Origin: JAVEWJ01 sp034004605
GTDB lineage: Bacteria; Patescibacteriota; Gracilibacteria; UBA1369; LOWO2-01-FULL-3
Reading direction: 5' to 3'
Assembly: GCA_034004605.1 (NCBI GenBank)
Contig: JAVEWJ010000002.1
Coordinates: 62,001-126,000 of the forward strand
DNA length: 64,000 nucleotides
In this document: piece by piece, positions 22,122 to 31,840 of the stretch
Layout of the letters: every line of letters begins with the position of its first letter
Numbering within the stretch: position 1 is the first letter of the stretch
Program-made: the position numbers and the translations under genes
The notes under the pieces: model-generated
Database searches by the model: none
Told to the model about the DNA's origin: nothing
The model's input: only the letters and a program-made list of their open reading frames with translations

Positions 22122-24707
22122 TTATCCCCCAAGGATTTTTGCCAGCGGATTTCCGCCATCTCCTTTATCTCCATCTTTTTTATCCAAATCAACTTCAGGC
22201 GAATCAAGCTCAATTCCGATTCTTGTTGTGATTTCCTGATCCACGAATTCCTTCTTTCTTGCATATTTAAGTCTTGATATTTCTCTAATTGTGTCACCGA
22301 TTTTCTTGTTTTTACCACTTTCATCCCAAATTGTATTCACCGAGAATGGTTGGGATGTTGTATTGTTTATATTTAATTTCAAATATAATTTGTAGTTTGA
22401 GATTCCAATAATGTCTTGTTCCGATAGAAGAGGAGCATACTCTTTTGCCAAGTATTCAGCGTCTTCCGCGCCGACTTTAAACGATCCGAGACTACCTACG
22501 TTACCAAAGACGGCGTCTCTTATTTGAGTAGACTGTGTGCCAAATTTCGATGTGACCAGCTGGCTTATATATTGGTGTGCCATAATCAGCGATAAATGGT
22601 ATTTTCTTGCTTCAGATAAGATCGAACAAAAGCTATCCGTTGCAAAGTTTTGAAACTCATCGACATACAGATAGAAATCTTTTCTTTCTTCTTCCGGCAT
22701 ATCGGTTCTGGACATTGCAGCCATTTGTATTCGCGCAACCATTACAAGGCCGAGTAGCTGCGTGTTTAAATCACCTATCGTACCTTTTGAAAGTTTTACC
22801 AATAAAATTTTGCTTGTATCCATACATTCTCTGAAGTCGAAGGCGGATTTTACTTGTCCGATCGTATTTCTCATTATTGAGTTCGTGATAAAAGGGCCGA
22901 ATTTTGCGCTAAAATAAGGGATCATTTCTTGTTTTTCCCTATCACCGGTATTTGCATATTCGTTTTGCCAAAAAGATTTTACTACAGGGTTTTTTACTTT
23001 TTTCACTTTATATTTCAAGAAAGCTTCATCCGTAAATACTCTCGGTATATCAATTAATGTTGCTCCTTCTTCGTCTTCCATTAGAGTGAGACAAGCATTT
23101 CTAAAATAATGCTGAATTCTTGGTCCGAATATTTCATCACCGAATATTTTTATAAAAATTTCCGTAGCTTGAGATGAAACAAGGTCTTGTAATTCAGGAG
23201 TTTTTGCTTCCAGGATATTTAAGCCCATCGGTCTCTCGAAATCCGATGGATCGAAAACGATTACATCTTTGGCTCTTTCTTTAGGGACATAATTGAGAAC
23301 ATCTTCCACAAGATCTCCGTGCGGATCAACAAGGCAAAGTCCGTCTCCGTTTATCGCATCTTGACGCGCCATAAACGATAATAATGCGGATTTACCAGAG
23401 CCGGATTTTCCAAGTACATAAAAGTGTCTTGTCCTATCCTTTCTCGTGATACGCACTTCTTTTTTTTCTCCACGGTAAACATTATATCCGAGAAGAAGTC
23501 CTTCTTTGGGAAGTGTAAGCGGTGCCGGAAGTACTTTATAATCCAGCCATTTAATTATCGGCGATTTGTTGTATTTTCTCGATGGAAAGTGATACATCGA
23601 AGCCAACTCTTCTTCTGATAATAATGATGTTTTTTCTCCTAATAATAAAAAACGATTGTATAAAAATCTTTTATTAAAATGAAATTTGAAAATCAAATCA
23701 TTTATAAAATCTATAAAAAGTATTCGTCTTGTTTGTAACCAGTTTGAATTATTGTCTCTGAATAAATTAAAACTGGTTATCATGTTGTTTGAAATTTCTT
23801 CAGCTCTTCTTTCGGTCTTAGCAGTCGCAAGAAGCCTTATTACAGTATCAAATCCCGATTTTCCGGCTTTCTCACCCATTTTTTTAGCCACTTCCTCTTT
23901 TGCCTGAAGCATTCTTACGAATCCTGTGTTTTCGTCACTTTTTTCAATAGACATTTTTTCCACTCCCAAAAAGACTCCTTTAAATACATTTAAGATAGGT
24001 CCAATAATAGGAATTTTGATTCCTCCGACTTTTTTTCCTTTATAAAAAGCATCGCCTTGTTTTCTAGCTACTTTTGTCCAATGGTCCGATATTGGCTTGA
24101 TTACAATTTGAATAACCGCTGTTTCGGATTCTTCCATTCCGGAAAATATGTTTGTAAGGTCGTTTAAAGGGTCGTTTTCCACCTCTTTGAATGTTTTTAC
24201 CGGAAACCAGTAATCATTTTGAGTATATGCAAAAAAACCTTTAATTTTATTTCCTTTCGGGCAAGCCTCATATCCGTCTTTCAAATATTCAATGTCCGCA
24301 TCGTTGTAGAATGAAGTGATTTGGTTTTCAAGTATTGGTTTATAGTACTTGTCTGTTGTAATTATGAATTCCACTTGTTTGTTGTGAGCCACAAGCTCGA
24401 AAGTAAAAGTGTTTTTCTTAAATAGTCTTGTATTTAAGAAATTAAAAAAATTAAGTTCCCTTGTTTCATGTAAATTTCTGAAAAACTGAGCCATAATCGC
24501 GATTTTTTCTCTAAAATCCTTTTCGGTTTCTTTTTCAGCATCTCTTTGGGATTCACCTTTAGGAAGAGTAACCCGCATATAGATTAGGTTTTTTTGCTGG
24601 TATATTCTGTATGCTATAAGCATTAAATGTCTTAAAGCCCTCAAAGTCGGGAGGGTCAAAACTACGAAAATTAACACTAATTGCCAGTTTTCCTTTAAAA
24701 ATTCCAT
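22122..24707 (-). CDS. TraG/VirD4-like type IV coupling ATPase, paralogue A
   Basis: The 861-residue protein has an N-terminal membrane helix, a long middle region (about 40-400) and a HerA/VirD4-type motor domain. The Walker A box is VLGKSGSGKSALL (near 433), and DGLCLVDPHGDLVEDVL follows; the Walker B box is DFYLYVDEFQNFATDSF (near 676). LIMAHQYISQL and RLKYARKKEFV are also TraD/TraG-like. Such proteins move DNA or protein through secretion channels, but no conjugation or pilus genes lie nearby. It shares the same architecture with the protein at 39410-41875. It may be part of a membrane-bound DNA or protein exporter. Confidence 0.82.
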   Translation of the reverse strand: MEFLKENWQLVLIFVVLTLPTLRALRHLMLIAYRIYQQKNLIYMRVTLPKGESQRDAEKETEKDFREKIAIMAQFFRNLHETRELNFFNFLNTRLFKKNTFTFELVAHNKQVEFIITTDKYYKPILENQITSFYNDADIEYLKDGYEACPKGNKIKGFFAYTQNDYWFPVKTFKEVENDPLNDLTNIFSGMEESETAVIQIVIKPISDHWTKVARKQGDAFYKGKKVGGIKIPIIGPILNVFKGVFLGVEKMSIEKSDENTGFVRMLQAKEEVAKKMGEKAGKSGFDTVIRLLATAKTERRAEEISNNMITSFNLFRDNNSNWLQTRRILFIDFINDLIFKFHFNKRFLYNRFLLLGEKTSLLSEEELASMYHFPSRKYNKSPIIKWLDYKVLPAPLTLPKEGLLLGYNVYRGEKKEVRITRKDRTRHFYVLGKSGSGKSALLSFMARQDAINGDGLCLVDPHGDLVEDVLNYVPKERAKDVIVFDPSDFERPMGLNILEAKTPELQDLVSSQATEIFIKIFGDEIFGPRIQHYFRNACLTLMEDEEGATLIDIPRVFTDEAFLKYKVKKVKNPVVKSFWQNEYANTGDREKQEMIPYFSAKFGPFITNSIMRNTIGQVKSAFDFRECMDTSKILLVKLSKGTIGDLNTQLLGLVMVARIQMAAMSRTDMPEEERKDFYLYVDEFQNFATDSFCSILSEARKYHLSLIMAHQYISQLVTSKFGTQSTQIRDAVFGNVGSLGSFKVGAEDAEYLAKEYAPLLSEQDIIGISNYKLYLKLNINNTTSQPFSVNTIWDESGKNKKIGDTIREISRLKYARKKEFVDQEITTRIGIELDSPEVDLDKKDGDKGDGGNPLAKILGG

Positions 24708-24792
24708 TTCTTTTTAATTTATTCTTTCAATTATACCTTTTTTAAGGGAAAATTTCAATATTTAAAGGTCCTTTCAATTATTTTTTCTATAT

Positions 24793-24831
24793 AAAAAAAG
24801 CGGAACTATTTATCTAATTCCGCCTTTTTTT
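24793..24831. terminator. Bidirectional terminator downstream of glyS
   Basis: An A run, the stem GCGGAA / TTCCGC with a 12-base loop, and a T run. On the minus strand it terminates glyS, and it can act in either direction. Confidence 0.85.
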
Positions 24832-24837
24832 GGTGTT

Positions 24838-26232
24838 TTATAGTCCTTTTTCTATAAAATATTCGCTTAGTTCATCGATTTTCACAATATCTTGCTTCAA
24901 CGAGTCTCTATCCCGTATTGTTATTGTGCCTTTTTCGATTGAATCGAAATCAATCGTTACACAGTAAGGCGTACCAATTTCGTCTTGTCTTCTGTATCTT
25001 TTGCCTATTGTACCGGAGTCGTCATATTCGCAAACAAAAGACTTTTTCAATTTTGAGTACACACTTTCTGCAATTTTTGAGAGTTCTTCTTTTTTCATCA
25101 AAGGAAATACAGCAACTTTTACAGGTGCCACTTTTGGGCTTAATCTAAGCACAGTTCTTGTTTCTCCGTTTACTTCTTCTTCGTCATAAGCTTCGCACAA
25201 TATTGCAAGGACTGTTCTATCGAGTCCCCAGGCCGGCTCTATTACATGCGGAATATATTTTTCGTTTGTTTGAGGATCTCTATATTTTAAATCTTCCCCT
25301 GAAAATTTTTCGTGTTGAGTAAGATCAAAATCTGTTCTGTAAGCGATTCCTTGAAGCTCGCCCCATCCGAATGGAAACATATATTCGATGTCTGTTGTTC
25401 TTTTTGAATAATGAGATAATTCTTTAGGGTCGTGGTCTCTGTATCGCATGTTTTCTTCTTTGATTCCCATTTCCATATACCATTTTTTTGAATTATCTAT
25501 CCAGTTGTCATATTTTTCATAAATAGCTTTTTCATCGTTTGGATTCATGAAATACTCGATTTCCATTTGATCGAATTCTCTTGTTCTAAAGGTAAAATTT
25601 CCCGGTGTAATTTCGTTTCTGAATGATTTTCCGGTTTGTCCCACGCCGAAAGGTAGTTTAACTCTTGTATTTTGAATTATGTTTTTAAAGTTTAAGAAGA
25701 TTCCTTGTGCTGTTTCGGGTCTTAAATATATGGCGTTTGATTTTTCTTCAATTACACCCTGATGTGTTTTAAACATCATATTAAATTCTCTAGGTTCCGT
25801 ATAATCAAGTGCTCCGCAATTGGGGCATTTGATTTGGTTTTCCATTACTATTTTGTATATTTCTTTAAAATCTTTCGAAACCTTAGCCGCTGTCTCGACT
25901 CCAAGAGCTTCTTCAATCAGTTTGTCTCCACGAAACCTTTCTTTACATTTTTTACAATCCATAAGTGGATCGCTAAAGTTTCCTACGTGTCCGGAGGCTT
26001 CCCACACTTTTGGATTTAACAAAATTCCACTGTCTAGGCCAACCATGTCTTCTCTTTGTTCAACAAAGTATTTCCACCAAAAGTCTCTCACATTTTTTTT
26101 GAGTTGTGATCCGTAAGGCCCGTAATCCCAAGTATTTGCAAGTCCCCCGTATATTTCTGATCCCGGGAAAATAATGCCTCTTCTTTTACATAATGACGCT
26201 ATTTTTTCAAGTTTGTTTTGTTCTTTTGCCAT
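24838..26232 (-). CDS. glyS: Glycine--tRNA ligase (alpha-2 type)
   Basis: The single-chain class II enzyme (464 residues) starts LEKIASLCKRRGIIFPGSEI and has the motifs WDYGPYGSQLKKN, RPETAQGIFLNFKN (motif 2 region), PFGVGQTGKSFRNEI and GELQGIAYRTDFDL. The C-terminal anticodon-binding domain contains KVAVFPLMKKEEL and TIGKRYRRQDEIGTPYCVTID. It forms glycyl-tRNA and is a dimer in this family, so no separate alpha and beta subunits are needed. The DUF3467 gene lies 10 bases upstream. Confidence 0.97.
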   Translation of the reverse strand: MAKEQNKLEKIASLCKRRGIIFPGSEIYGGLANTWDYGPYGSQLKKNVRDFWWKYFVEQREDMVGLDSGILLNPKVWEASGHVGNFSDPLMDCKKCKERFRGDKLIEEALGVETAAKVSKDFKEIYKIVMENQIKCPNCGALDYTEPREFNMMFKTHQGVIEEKSNAIYLRPETAQGIFLNFKNIIQNTRVKLPFGVGQTGKSFRNEITPGNFTFRTREFDQMEIEYFMNPNDEKAIYEKYDNWIDNSKKWYMEMGIKEENMRYRDHDPKELSHYSKRTTDIEYMFPFGWGELQGIAYRTDFDLTQHEKFSGEDLKYRDPQTNEKYIPHVIEPAWGLDRTVLAILCEAYDEEEVNGETRTVLRLSPKVAPVKVAVFPLMKKEELSKIAESVYSKLKKSFVCEYDDSGTIGKRYRRQDEIGTPYCVTIDFDSIEKGTITIRDRDSLKQDIVKIDELSEYFIEKGL

Positions 26233-26242
26233 TTCTTTATTG

Positions 26243-26491
26243 TTAGTTGTTTTTTTGCTTGTTTTTCCAATCCAATAACGCGTTAGTGACTATTTGGACA
26301 AATGATTCCATTGTTTTGTGATTCATATTCACTCTGCTTACCAATTTAAGTACCGGATCTTTTGTGTTTGGGATTTGGTAAGCGAAATCCAGAACGCATT
26401 CATTTGGATTTATGTGAACTGAAATTGCATTGGCGTATACGCCTTGTTCCAATTCATCTTTGACCTTGAGAGTAAGTTTTCCTTTTTCCAT
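26243..26491 (-). CDS. DUF3467-like protein
   Basis: The 82-residue protein contains NAISVHINPNECVLDFAYQIP, and VSRVNMNHKTMESFVQIVTNAL, matching the small DUF3467 family (a beta-rich core and an SRxxM-helix). No function is established. It is co-directional with glyS. Confidence 0.75.
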   Translation of the reverse strand: MEKGKLTLKVKDELEQGVYANAISVHINPNECVLDFAYQIPNTKDPVLKLVSRVNMNHKTMESFVQIVTNALLDWKNKQKNN

Positions 26492-26657
26492 AATGCTTTA
26501 ATTAATAGCTTTTTGATTTTAATTTACTTTTGTTTTTTCTTCAACAACATATTTTTTAATATTTAATTAGGTTTGTTAATGATTTTTTTAATTATTGTTA
26601 ATTTTTATTTTGTTTTTGGGTTTTCGTTTTAAACTTGAATCAAATAATTAATAATTT

Positions 26658-26963
26658 ATGACAAACACAAATCAGTTAAATATTGGCTCAGCAAAAATTG
26701 ACCTTAAATCTAGATATTTATTCGGTACAAGAAAAAAAGTTCCACTTAATAACAAAGAATTCGTTTTGCTTGAGTATTTCATTAGGAATGGCGGGAAAGT
26801 GCTTTCTAGAACCGAAATTCTTGAAGATGTATGGGATCGAAATATATTTTGCAACACCAATACCGTAGACGTTCATATTTCCAAAATTAGAAAGAAATTT
26901 ACTAAAATTAGAAAGAAATCTCCAATCAAAACTGTGCACTCTGTAGGCTATATTTTTGAGTAA
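26658..26963 (+). CDS. Orphan OmpR/PhoB-type winged-helix protein
   Basis: The 101-residue protein is only a trans_reg_C DNA-binding domain: VPLNNKEFVLLEYFIRNGG (helix 1), KVLSRTEILEDVWD, TVDVHISKIRKKF (recognition helix) and TVHSVGYIFE (wing). There is no receiver domain, so it is not a conventional response regulator unless it is activated by a partner. It lies just ahead of a sigma4-HARE protein with its own promoter. No kinase gene is near. Confidence 0.85.
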   Translation: MTNTNQLNIGSAKIDLKSRYLFGTRKKVPLNNKEFVLLEYFIRNGGKVLSRTEILEDVWDRNIFCNTNTVDVHISKIRKKFTKIRKKSPIKTVHSVGYIFE

Positions 26964-27009
26964 TATTGCAATAAGATATCTTTTTGACAAGTTTTACAAG
27001 TTTATTTTT

Positions 27010-27038
27010 TTGCAGTATGGCTTAATTATTTTTATAAT
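27010..27038 (+). promoter_or_regulatory. Promoter of the first sigma4-HARE gene
   Basis: TTGCAG (27010-27015), 17 bases, TATAAT (27033-27038). It supports translation from the ATG at 27070 rather than from the earlier in-frame ATG. Confidence 0.65.
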
Positions 27039-27069
27039 CGCCTTACCCTCAAAAATTAAAAAAATTCCT

Positions 27070-28137
27070 ATGATTACAGATACCAATCTGAATGTGGTCA
27101 AAATTTTGGCTGACATAGATGATACCGTTTCAAACCTCCTTCTACTTTTATCCGATAAAGAAAAACATGTTATAATTAACAGGTTTGATTTAGAAAATAA
27201 TGGGAAAAAAACTTTAGAAGAAATCGGTCAAGATTTTTCTGTTACACGTGAACGAGTAAGGCAAATCGAGCGCAATGCTCTTTCAAAAATGAAAAGAAAT
27301 GTTTTTAATACAACTTTAAAGAGTCTTCATGATTTCATATGCAATGTTATTAAACTTCATGGTGGGCTTCTTAAGGAAGATGAGCTTTTTAATATTTTAA
27401 ATAGTGTTGTACCAGCAAATTTAAATATAAACAAAAATGCTTCACATTTGGCTTTTGTTTTAAATGATTCGATCGAATGTATTGGCAACACGATCCTTTT
27501 TCATCCTTATCTTAAAGACAAATCTTTACCTGAATATTCCATAAAGTTTACTTCAAATAAAGTTGTAAATCAGCTCCAAAAGACGGGCGACCTTGTAAAA
27601 GTTGATAATCTTTTTTCTGAATTATCATCTTCTTTGAACGATGTGGATTTAAATATCACAAAACTTAGGTCAATTATTTCTATTGATAAAAGAGTTACAC
27701 TACTGAACGGTGATTTGATCGGACTTTTGGAATGGAGACATATAAATCCTCGTACGCTTAGAGAAAAAATTCTCTATATTCTTCGAAAAGAGCAAAAACC
27801 CATGCATTTTAATTCAATCGCTGAACGAATTATGTCTGAAAAATTCGATACCAGGTCGGTTAATGTTCAGGCAGTTCATAACGAACTTATACGCCATGAA
27901 CAATTTGTTTTGATTGGACGGGGCATTTATGCACTTAGTGATTGGGGCTATTCAAAAGGTACCGTTTCTGATGTTATTTACGATATTTTAAAGAATAATG
28001 GAGAAATGAATTTGGATGAAATTATTGATGAAGTGTTGAAAAAAAGACAAATTAAAAGGATCACTGTTCTATTGGCCCTTAAAAATAGCAGCAAGTTTGA
28101 AAGAGTAGGTAGGAAAAGGTACTGCGTAAAAAAATAA
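27070..28137 (+). CDS. Sigma-region-4/HARE-HTH protein, paralogue A
   Basis: The 355-residue protein starts MITDTNLNVVKILADIDD, chosen because the promoter overlaps the longer reading. Residues about 35-78 look like sigma-70 region 4: LSDKEKHVIINRF, TLEEIGQDFSVTRERVRQIE, NALSKMKR. Around 226-295 lies a HARE-HTH domain: TLREKILYILRKEQKPMHFN, VNVQAVHNELIRHEQFVLIG. The product lacks sigma region 2, so on its own it cannot melt a promoter. HARE-HTH occurs in the Gram-positive RNA polymerase delta subunit. It probably tunes transcription initiation. A paralogue lies at 32888-33988. Confidence 0.85.
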   Translation: MITDTNLNVVKILADIDDTVSNLLLLLSDKEKHVIINRFDLENNGKKTLEEIGQDFSVTRERVRQIERNALSKMKRNVFNTTLKSLHDFICNVIKLHGGLLKEDELFNILNSVVPANLNINKNASHLAFVLNDSIECIGNTILFHPYLKDKSLPEYSIKFTSNKVVNQLQKTGDLVKVDNLFSELSSSLNDVDLNITKLRSIISIDKRVTLLNGDLIGLLEWRHINPRTLREKILYILRKEQKPMHFNSIAERIMSEKFDTRSVNVQAVHNELIRHEQFVLIGRGIYALSDWGYSKGTVSDVIYDILKNNGEMNLDEIIDEVLKKRQIKRITVLLALKNSSKFERVGRKRYCVKK

Positions 28138-28138
28138 T

Positions 28139-29059
28139 TTATATTTTTCTGAACTTTTTGGGGCTTAATTTGTATTCGTTTTTTAGCGAAGGAAGGTTTT
28201 GTCTGATGATTTCGATTGATTTAGTTCTGTTTACTGAAAATAATCCTTTTCTTGCAATCGGAAGAAATTTTTTAGCTTTTTCGTTTTTCTCATCTGCTTT
28301 AAGTAGCTCTGAAATCGCATCGTAGGCTTTTTGGAATTTTTTAAGTTTTAATAGTGTTTCTATGTTTTTTTCCGCTTCATAAATTGATTCTTTTAAGTTT
28401 TGTACTTGTGTTTCGTATTTTTCGGTTTTTATTTTTTTCTCCAAACTTACTACTTCGGGATTTGAGTCGGATATTTCTTTCAACTCTGATATGAATTGTT
28501 CTATTAACTCGTATTTCCCAGAATTGAGTAGGTTTTGACTTGTTTCGATTTTTTTGTGAATATAATAGGCTTTTGCTCTTTCGAGAAAATTATTTGCCAA
28601 TATGGAGTCTTCAAATCGCCTTTTAAATATTATTATATCATTTAAAAAGCCTTTTACATCTTTAGTCATTGATGCTGAAAACTTTTTTCCCTGTACCTTG
28701 TCGAATTCGTCTTGTTTTTGTTTTATTTGCAATCGGTATAGCTTTTTTGCTTCCGTTAATAGTTTGTTTAATTTTTTGTGGTTTGGAGCTACTTTTATAT
28801 AACTATTCAGTATTTTTAGGGCTTTTTCTGTCTCATTAGTCATCAATAATTTTTTACTTTCCAATATTGCTTTTTCAATTTTTTCTTTATTTTCCTTTTC
28901 TACGGTCTTGATTATGAGGTTTTTAATATTTATCACTTTTCTGTCGAAAGGGTTTCTAAAAGCAAGTTCTTCATAGTTTTTATAAGCATCTTTAAAGTTT
29001 TTCTCTGCAAGAAGATTTTTAATTTTTATAATCGATAATTCTGTAAGCTTATCCGACAT
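28139..29059 (-). CDS. Helical-repeat protein of unknown function
   Basis: The 306-residue protein is almost wholly alpha-helical, with TPR-like units: KNFKDAYKNYEELAFRNPF, TEKALKILNSYIKVAPNH and KFQKAYDAISELLKADEKN. It has no signal peptide or membrane helix, so is cytosolic. It converges on paralogue A with one base between the stops, and lies 34 bases upstream-side of valS on the same strand. A scaffold role is possible. Confidence 0.7.
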   Translation of the reverse strand: MSDKLTELSIIKIKNLLAEKNFKDAYKNYEELAFRNPFDRKVINIKNLIIKTVEKENKEKIEKAILESKKLLMTNETEKALKILNSYIKVAPNHKKLNKLLTEAKKLYRLQIKQKQDEFDKVQGKKFSASMTKDVKGFLNDIIIFKRRFEDSILANNFLERAKAYYIHKKIETSQNLLNSGKYELIEQFISELKEISDSNPEVVSLEKKIKTEKYETQVQNLKESIYEAEKNIETLLKLKKFQKAYDAISELLKADEKNEKAKKFLPIARKGLFSVNRTKSIEIIRQNLPSLKNEYKLSPKKFRKI

Positions 29060-29093
29060 TTGTGTTTTTGTTTATTATAACACAATTCCGACC

Positions 29094-31715
29094 TTAGTCC
29101 AAGTCCTTTAGCTGTGCATTTAACTTATCGATTTCGTCTTTTGTTTCTTTGAGTTTCGATTCTGTTTGTTCGATAATCGCTTTTGGTGCTTTATCGGTAA
29201 AGGTTTTGTTTGCAAGCTTTGTTTCAAGCGATTTTATGTAAGTTCCTTTGTTTTCAATTTCTTCTTTGAGTTTCTTCTTTTCGGCTTCTAAATCTATCAT
29301 ATCAATCAAGGGTAGAAATATTTCGAATTCTTTAACTGTAAAATATTTTGCGTTTTTTTCGGATTGTTTATTGTCTGTAATTTCTATCTTTTCGAGTCTT
29401 GCGAGTTTTTTCAGGGTTTCAAGATTTGAATTGATTATATTAGAGTTCTTTTCACAGTAAATAATGGCATTTATTTTTTTGGCCGGTTCGATTTTCATTT
29501 CAGCTCTTATTGATCTTATTTTTTCGATTATTTCTTTGATTTTTTCGATATTTGCAGCTTCTTCCGGAAAGTTAAAATTTTCTCTTTCTTTTGGAAATTC
29601 TTCTGCTATAAGCAGGTTTTCTTTTTCAAGATTATTCCAAATTTTTTCAGTCACGAAAGGTGCAAACGGATGCAATAATTTAAGTAAGGTTTCCAGTATA
29701 TATTTTAATATTACAGGATTTTTATTTTCCCCCTTTGACATTTCAAGGTACCAATCGCAGAATGTGTTCCAGAAGAAATCATAGGTTTCAAGTCCGCATT
29801 CGGATAATTTAAAGTTTTTAAGATTATCGTTGGATTTTACAACCAATTCATTAAGTTTTGACAGAATCCATTTATCTAAGTCTGTCTTTATGTTGGCTTC
29901 AGTAGGCTCTTTCTCGTCGCCTTCGATATTCATCATGGCGAATCTAGATGCGTTCCAGATTTTATTTATGAAATTTCTGAAACTTTCTATTTTTTCTTCA
30001 AAGATTTTAAGATCGTTACCGGGAGTATTGCCTAAGATCATACCAAGTCTTAAAGCATCAGTACCGTATTTCGCGATCATATCCAAAGGGTCTATGCCAT
30101 TATTTAACGATTTACTCATTTTTCTGCCCTGTTTGTCACGAATCATTCCATGTAAGTACACATTTTTAAATGGTATATCGTTTAATGCATATGTAGTCAT
30201 TAAAATCATCCTTGCTACCCAGAACGTTATTATGTCATAGCCGGTTTCTAGTACTGTTGTCGGGTGAAAATACTCAAGGTCTTTACTTTTCTCCGGCCAT
30301 CCAAGAGTTGAAAATGTCCAAAGGCCAGAGGAAAACCAGGTGTCTAAAGTATCGGGGTCTTGGGTAAAAGCACTTTGTTCGCATTTATCGCATTTGTCGG
30401 GTGTGACTTTACTAGCTATCGGGTTTTCGCAATTGTCGCAGTAGTAAATCGGTATTCTGTGACCAAACCAAAGCTGTCTTGAAATGCACCAATCCCTTAA
30501 ATTTTCCGTCCAATTGTTGTAATTTTTTTCAAATCGTTCCGGAATTATTTTAATTTCACCGTTTTTCACTACCTCAAGTGATTTTTCCTTAACGCTCTTC
30601 ATTACTCCGTTATCGTTTATCACTTTTTTGTTTACATCGATAAACCACTGTTTTGAGATTAACGGCTCTATCGGCGCCCCCGATCTATAGCTTATGGATA
30701 AATTGTGGGTATAATCTTCTATTTTAATTATTAATCCCATTTCTTTTAGGTCTTCGACGAATTTTTCACGGCATTCCACAGTAGTCATTCCCGCATATTT
30801 GCCGCAATTATCCATCATTTTTCCTTCCTGGTTAATAACCATTTTCACCTCAAGATTATGGCGGGTAGCCATTTCGTTATCTACGACGCTATGAGCCGGA
30901 GTCACTTTTACCATTCCTGTTCCAAATTCTTTTTCTACTTCTTTGTCACCGATTACAATCACTTCAAATTCTCCCAGCGGAAAAGGAATTTTCACTTTTT
31001 GCCCAATATATTTTTGGTATCTTTCGTCTTCAGGGTTTACTGCGACCGCTGTATCTCCAAGCATTGTTTCCGGTCTTGTTGTAGCTACCTCAAAAGGTCC
31101 GTATTTAATGTAATACAATTTTTCCGTAACTTCTTTGTATTCGACTTCATCATCAGCAATGGATGTTTTTGATACCGGATCCCAGTTTACTATTCTATTT
31201 CCTCTGTAAATTAATCCGTCATTGTACATTCTAATGAAAATTTCTTGAACCGCATTGCTAAGGCCTTTATCGAGAGTGTATCTTTCACGAGTCCAATCGC
31301 ATGAAGATCCCATTTTTTTAATTTGAGATCTTATTATGTGTTTCGAATTTTCGACATATTCTTCCATTTCTTTCATAAATGCCTCTCTTCCAAGTGATTC
31401 CTTGGTAATTCCTTTTTCAAGAAGTATTTTTTCCACCTTCGTTTGTGTAGCTATAGATGCATGGTCGGTACCAGGTAGCCAAAGAGTTGGCACTTTGCAC
31501 ATTCTATTGTATCGGATCATTATATCTTCTATTGCTAACATAAGAGAATGCCCCAAATGAAGTCTACCTGTTGCATTTGGAGGTGGCATTGAAATCACAA
31601 ATGGCACTTTGCTTTCATCGATTTCCGGAGTGAATGCCCCTGATTTTTCCCATTTTTCATAAATTTCATCTTCGTATTTCGAGGGGGTATATACTGTATC
31701 AAGTTGAGTTTTCAT
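29094..31715 (-). CDS. valS: Valine--tRNA ligase
   Basis: A class I synthetase of 873 residues. The ATP site motif PPPNATGRLHLGHSL (HIGH, near residue 53), the KMSKSLNNG loop (near 530) and the editing-domain EVATTRPETMLGDTAVAVNP are present. A Cys4 zinc-ribbon-like insert reads YYCDNCENPIASK and DKCDKCE. The C-terminal coiled-coil arm (LEAEKKKLKEEIENKG to the end) is the typical ValRS tail. It charges tRNA-Val and clears mis-charged Thr. Confidence 0.97.
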   Translation of the reverse strand: MKTQLDTVYTPSKYEDEIYEKWEKSGAFTPEIDESKVPFVISMPPPNATGRLHLGHSLMLAIEDIMIRYNRMCKVPTLWLPGTDHASIATQTKVEKILLEKGITKESLGREAFMKEMEEYVENSKHIIRSQIKKMGSSCDWTRERYTLDKGLSNAVQEIFIRMYNDGLIYRGNRIVNWDPVSKTSIADDEVEYKEVTEKLYYIKYGPFEVATTRPETMLGDTAVAVNPEDERYQKYIGQKVKIPFPLGEFEVIVIGDKEVEKEFGTGMVKVTPAHSVVDNEMATRHNLEVKMVINQEGKMMDNCGKYAGMTTVECREKFVEDLKEMGLIIKIEDYTHNLSISYRSGAPIEPLISKQWFIDVNKKVINDNGVMKSVKEKSLEVVKNGEIKIIPERFEKNYNNWTENLRDWCISRQLWFGHRIPIYYCDNCENPIASKVTPDKCDKCEQSAFTQDPDTLDTWFSSGLWTFSTLGWPEKSKDLEYFHPTTVLETGYDIITFWVARMILMTTYALNDIPFKNVYLHGMIRDKQGRKMSKSLNNGIDPLDMIAKYGTDALRLGMILGNTPGNDLKIFEEKIESFRNFINKIWNASRFAMMNIEGDEKEPTEANIKTDLDKWILSKLNELVVKSNDNLKNFKLSECGLETYDFFWNTFCDWYLEMSKGENKNPVILKYILETLLKLLHPFAPFVTEKIWNNLEKENLLIAEEFPKERENFNFPEEAANIEKIKEIIEKIRSIRAEMKIEPAKKINAIIYCEKNSNIINSNLETLKKLARLEKIEITDNKQSEKNAKYFTVKEFEIFLPLIDMIDLEAEKKKLKEEIENKGTYIKSLETKLANKTFTDKAPKAIIEQTESKLKETKDEIDKLNAQLKDLD

Positions 31716-31740
31716 TTTTTTGGCGTTAATAACGGTCGGA

Positions 31741-31768
31741 ATTATATTGAATCAAGCCTAAAAGGTAA
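31741..31768 (-). promoter_or_regulatory. Possible promoter of valS
   Basis: On the minus strand a perfect TATAAT (31746-31741) is preceded at 16 bases by TTACCT (31768-31763), a weak -35. It is back to back with the promoter for the gene at 31841. Confidence 0.5.
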
Positions 31769-31779
31769 AAATATGTTGA

Positions 31780-31808
31780 TTGACAAGTTTGTGATAATAA
31801 TTTATAAT
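31780..31808 (+). promoter_or_regulatory. Consensus promoter of the hypothetical gene at 31841
   Basis: TTGACA (31780-31785), 17 bases, TATAAT (31803-31808). All twelve bases match the sigma-70 consensus. Confidence 0.85.
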
Positions 31809-31840
31809 TATGTTGAATTTTGTCTTAAAATAAATAAAAA

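Noticed and set aside
26956..27069. Longer N-terminus for the first sigma4-HARE protein
   Set aside because: A promoter (27010-27038) overlaps it and the added residues are hydrophobic and unlike the paralogue.
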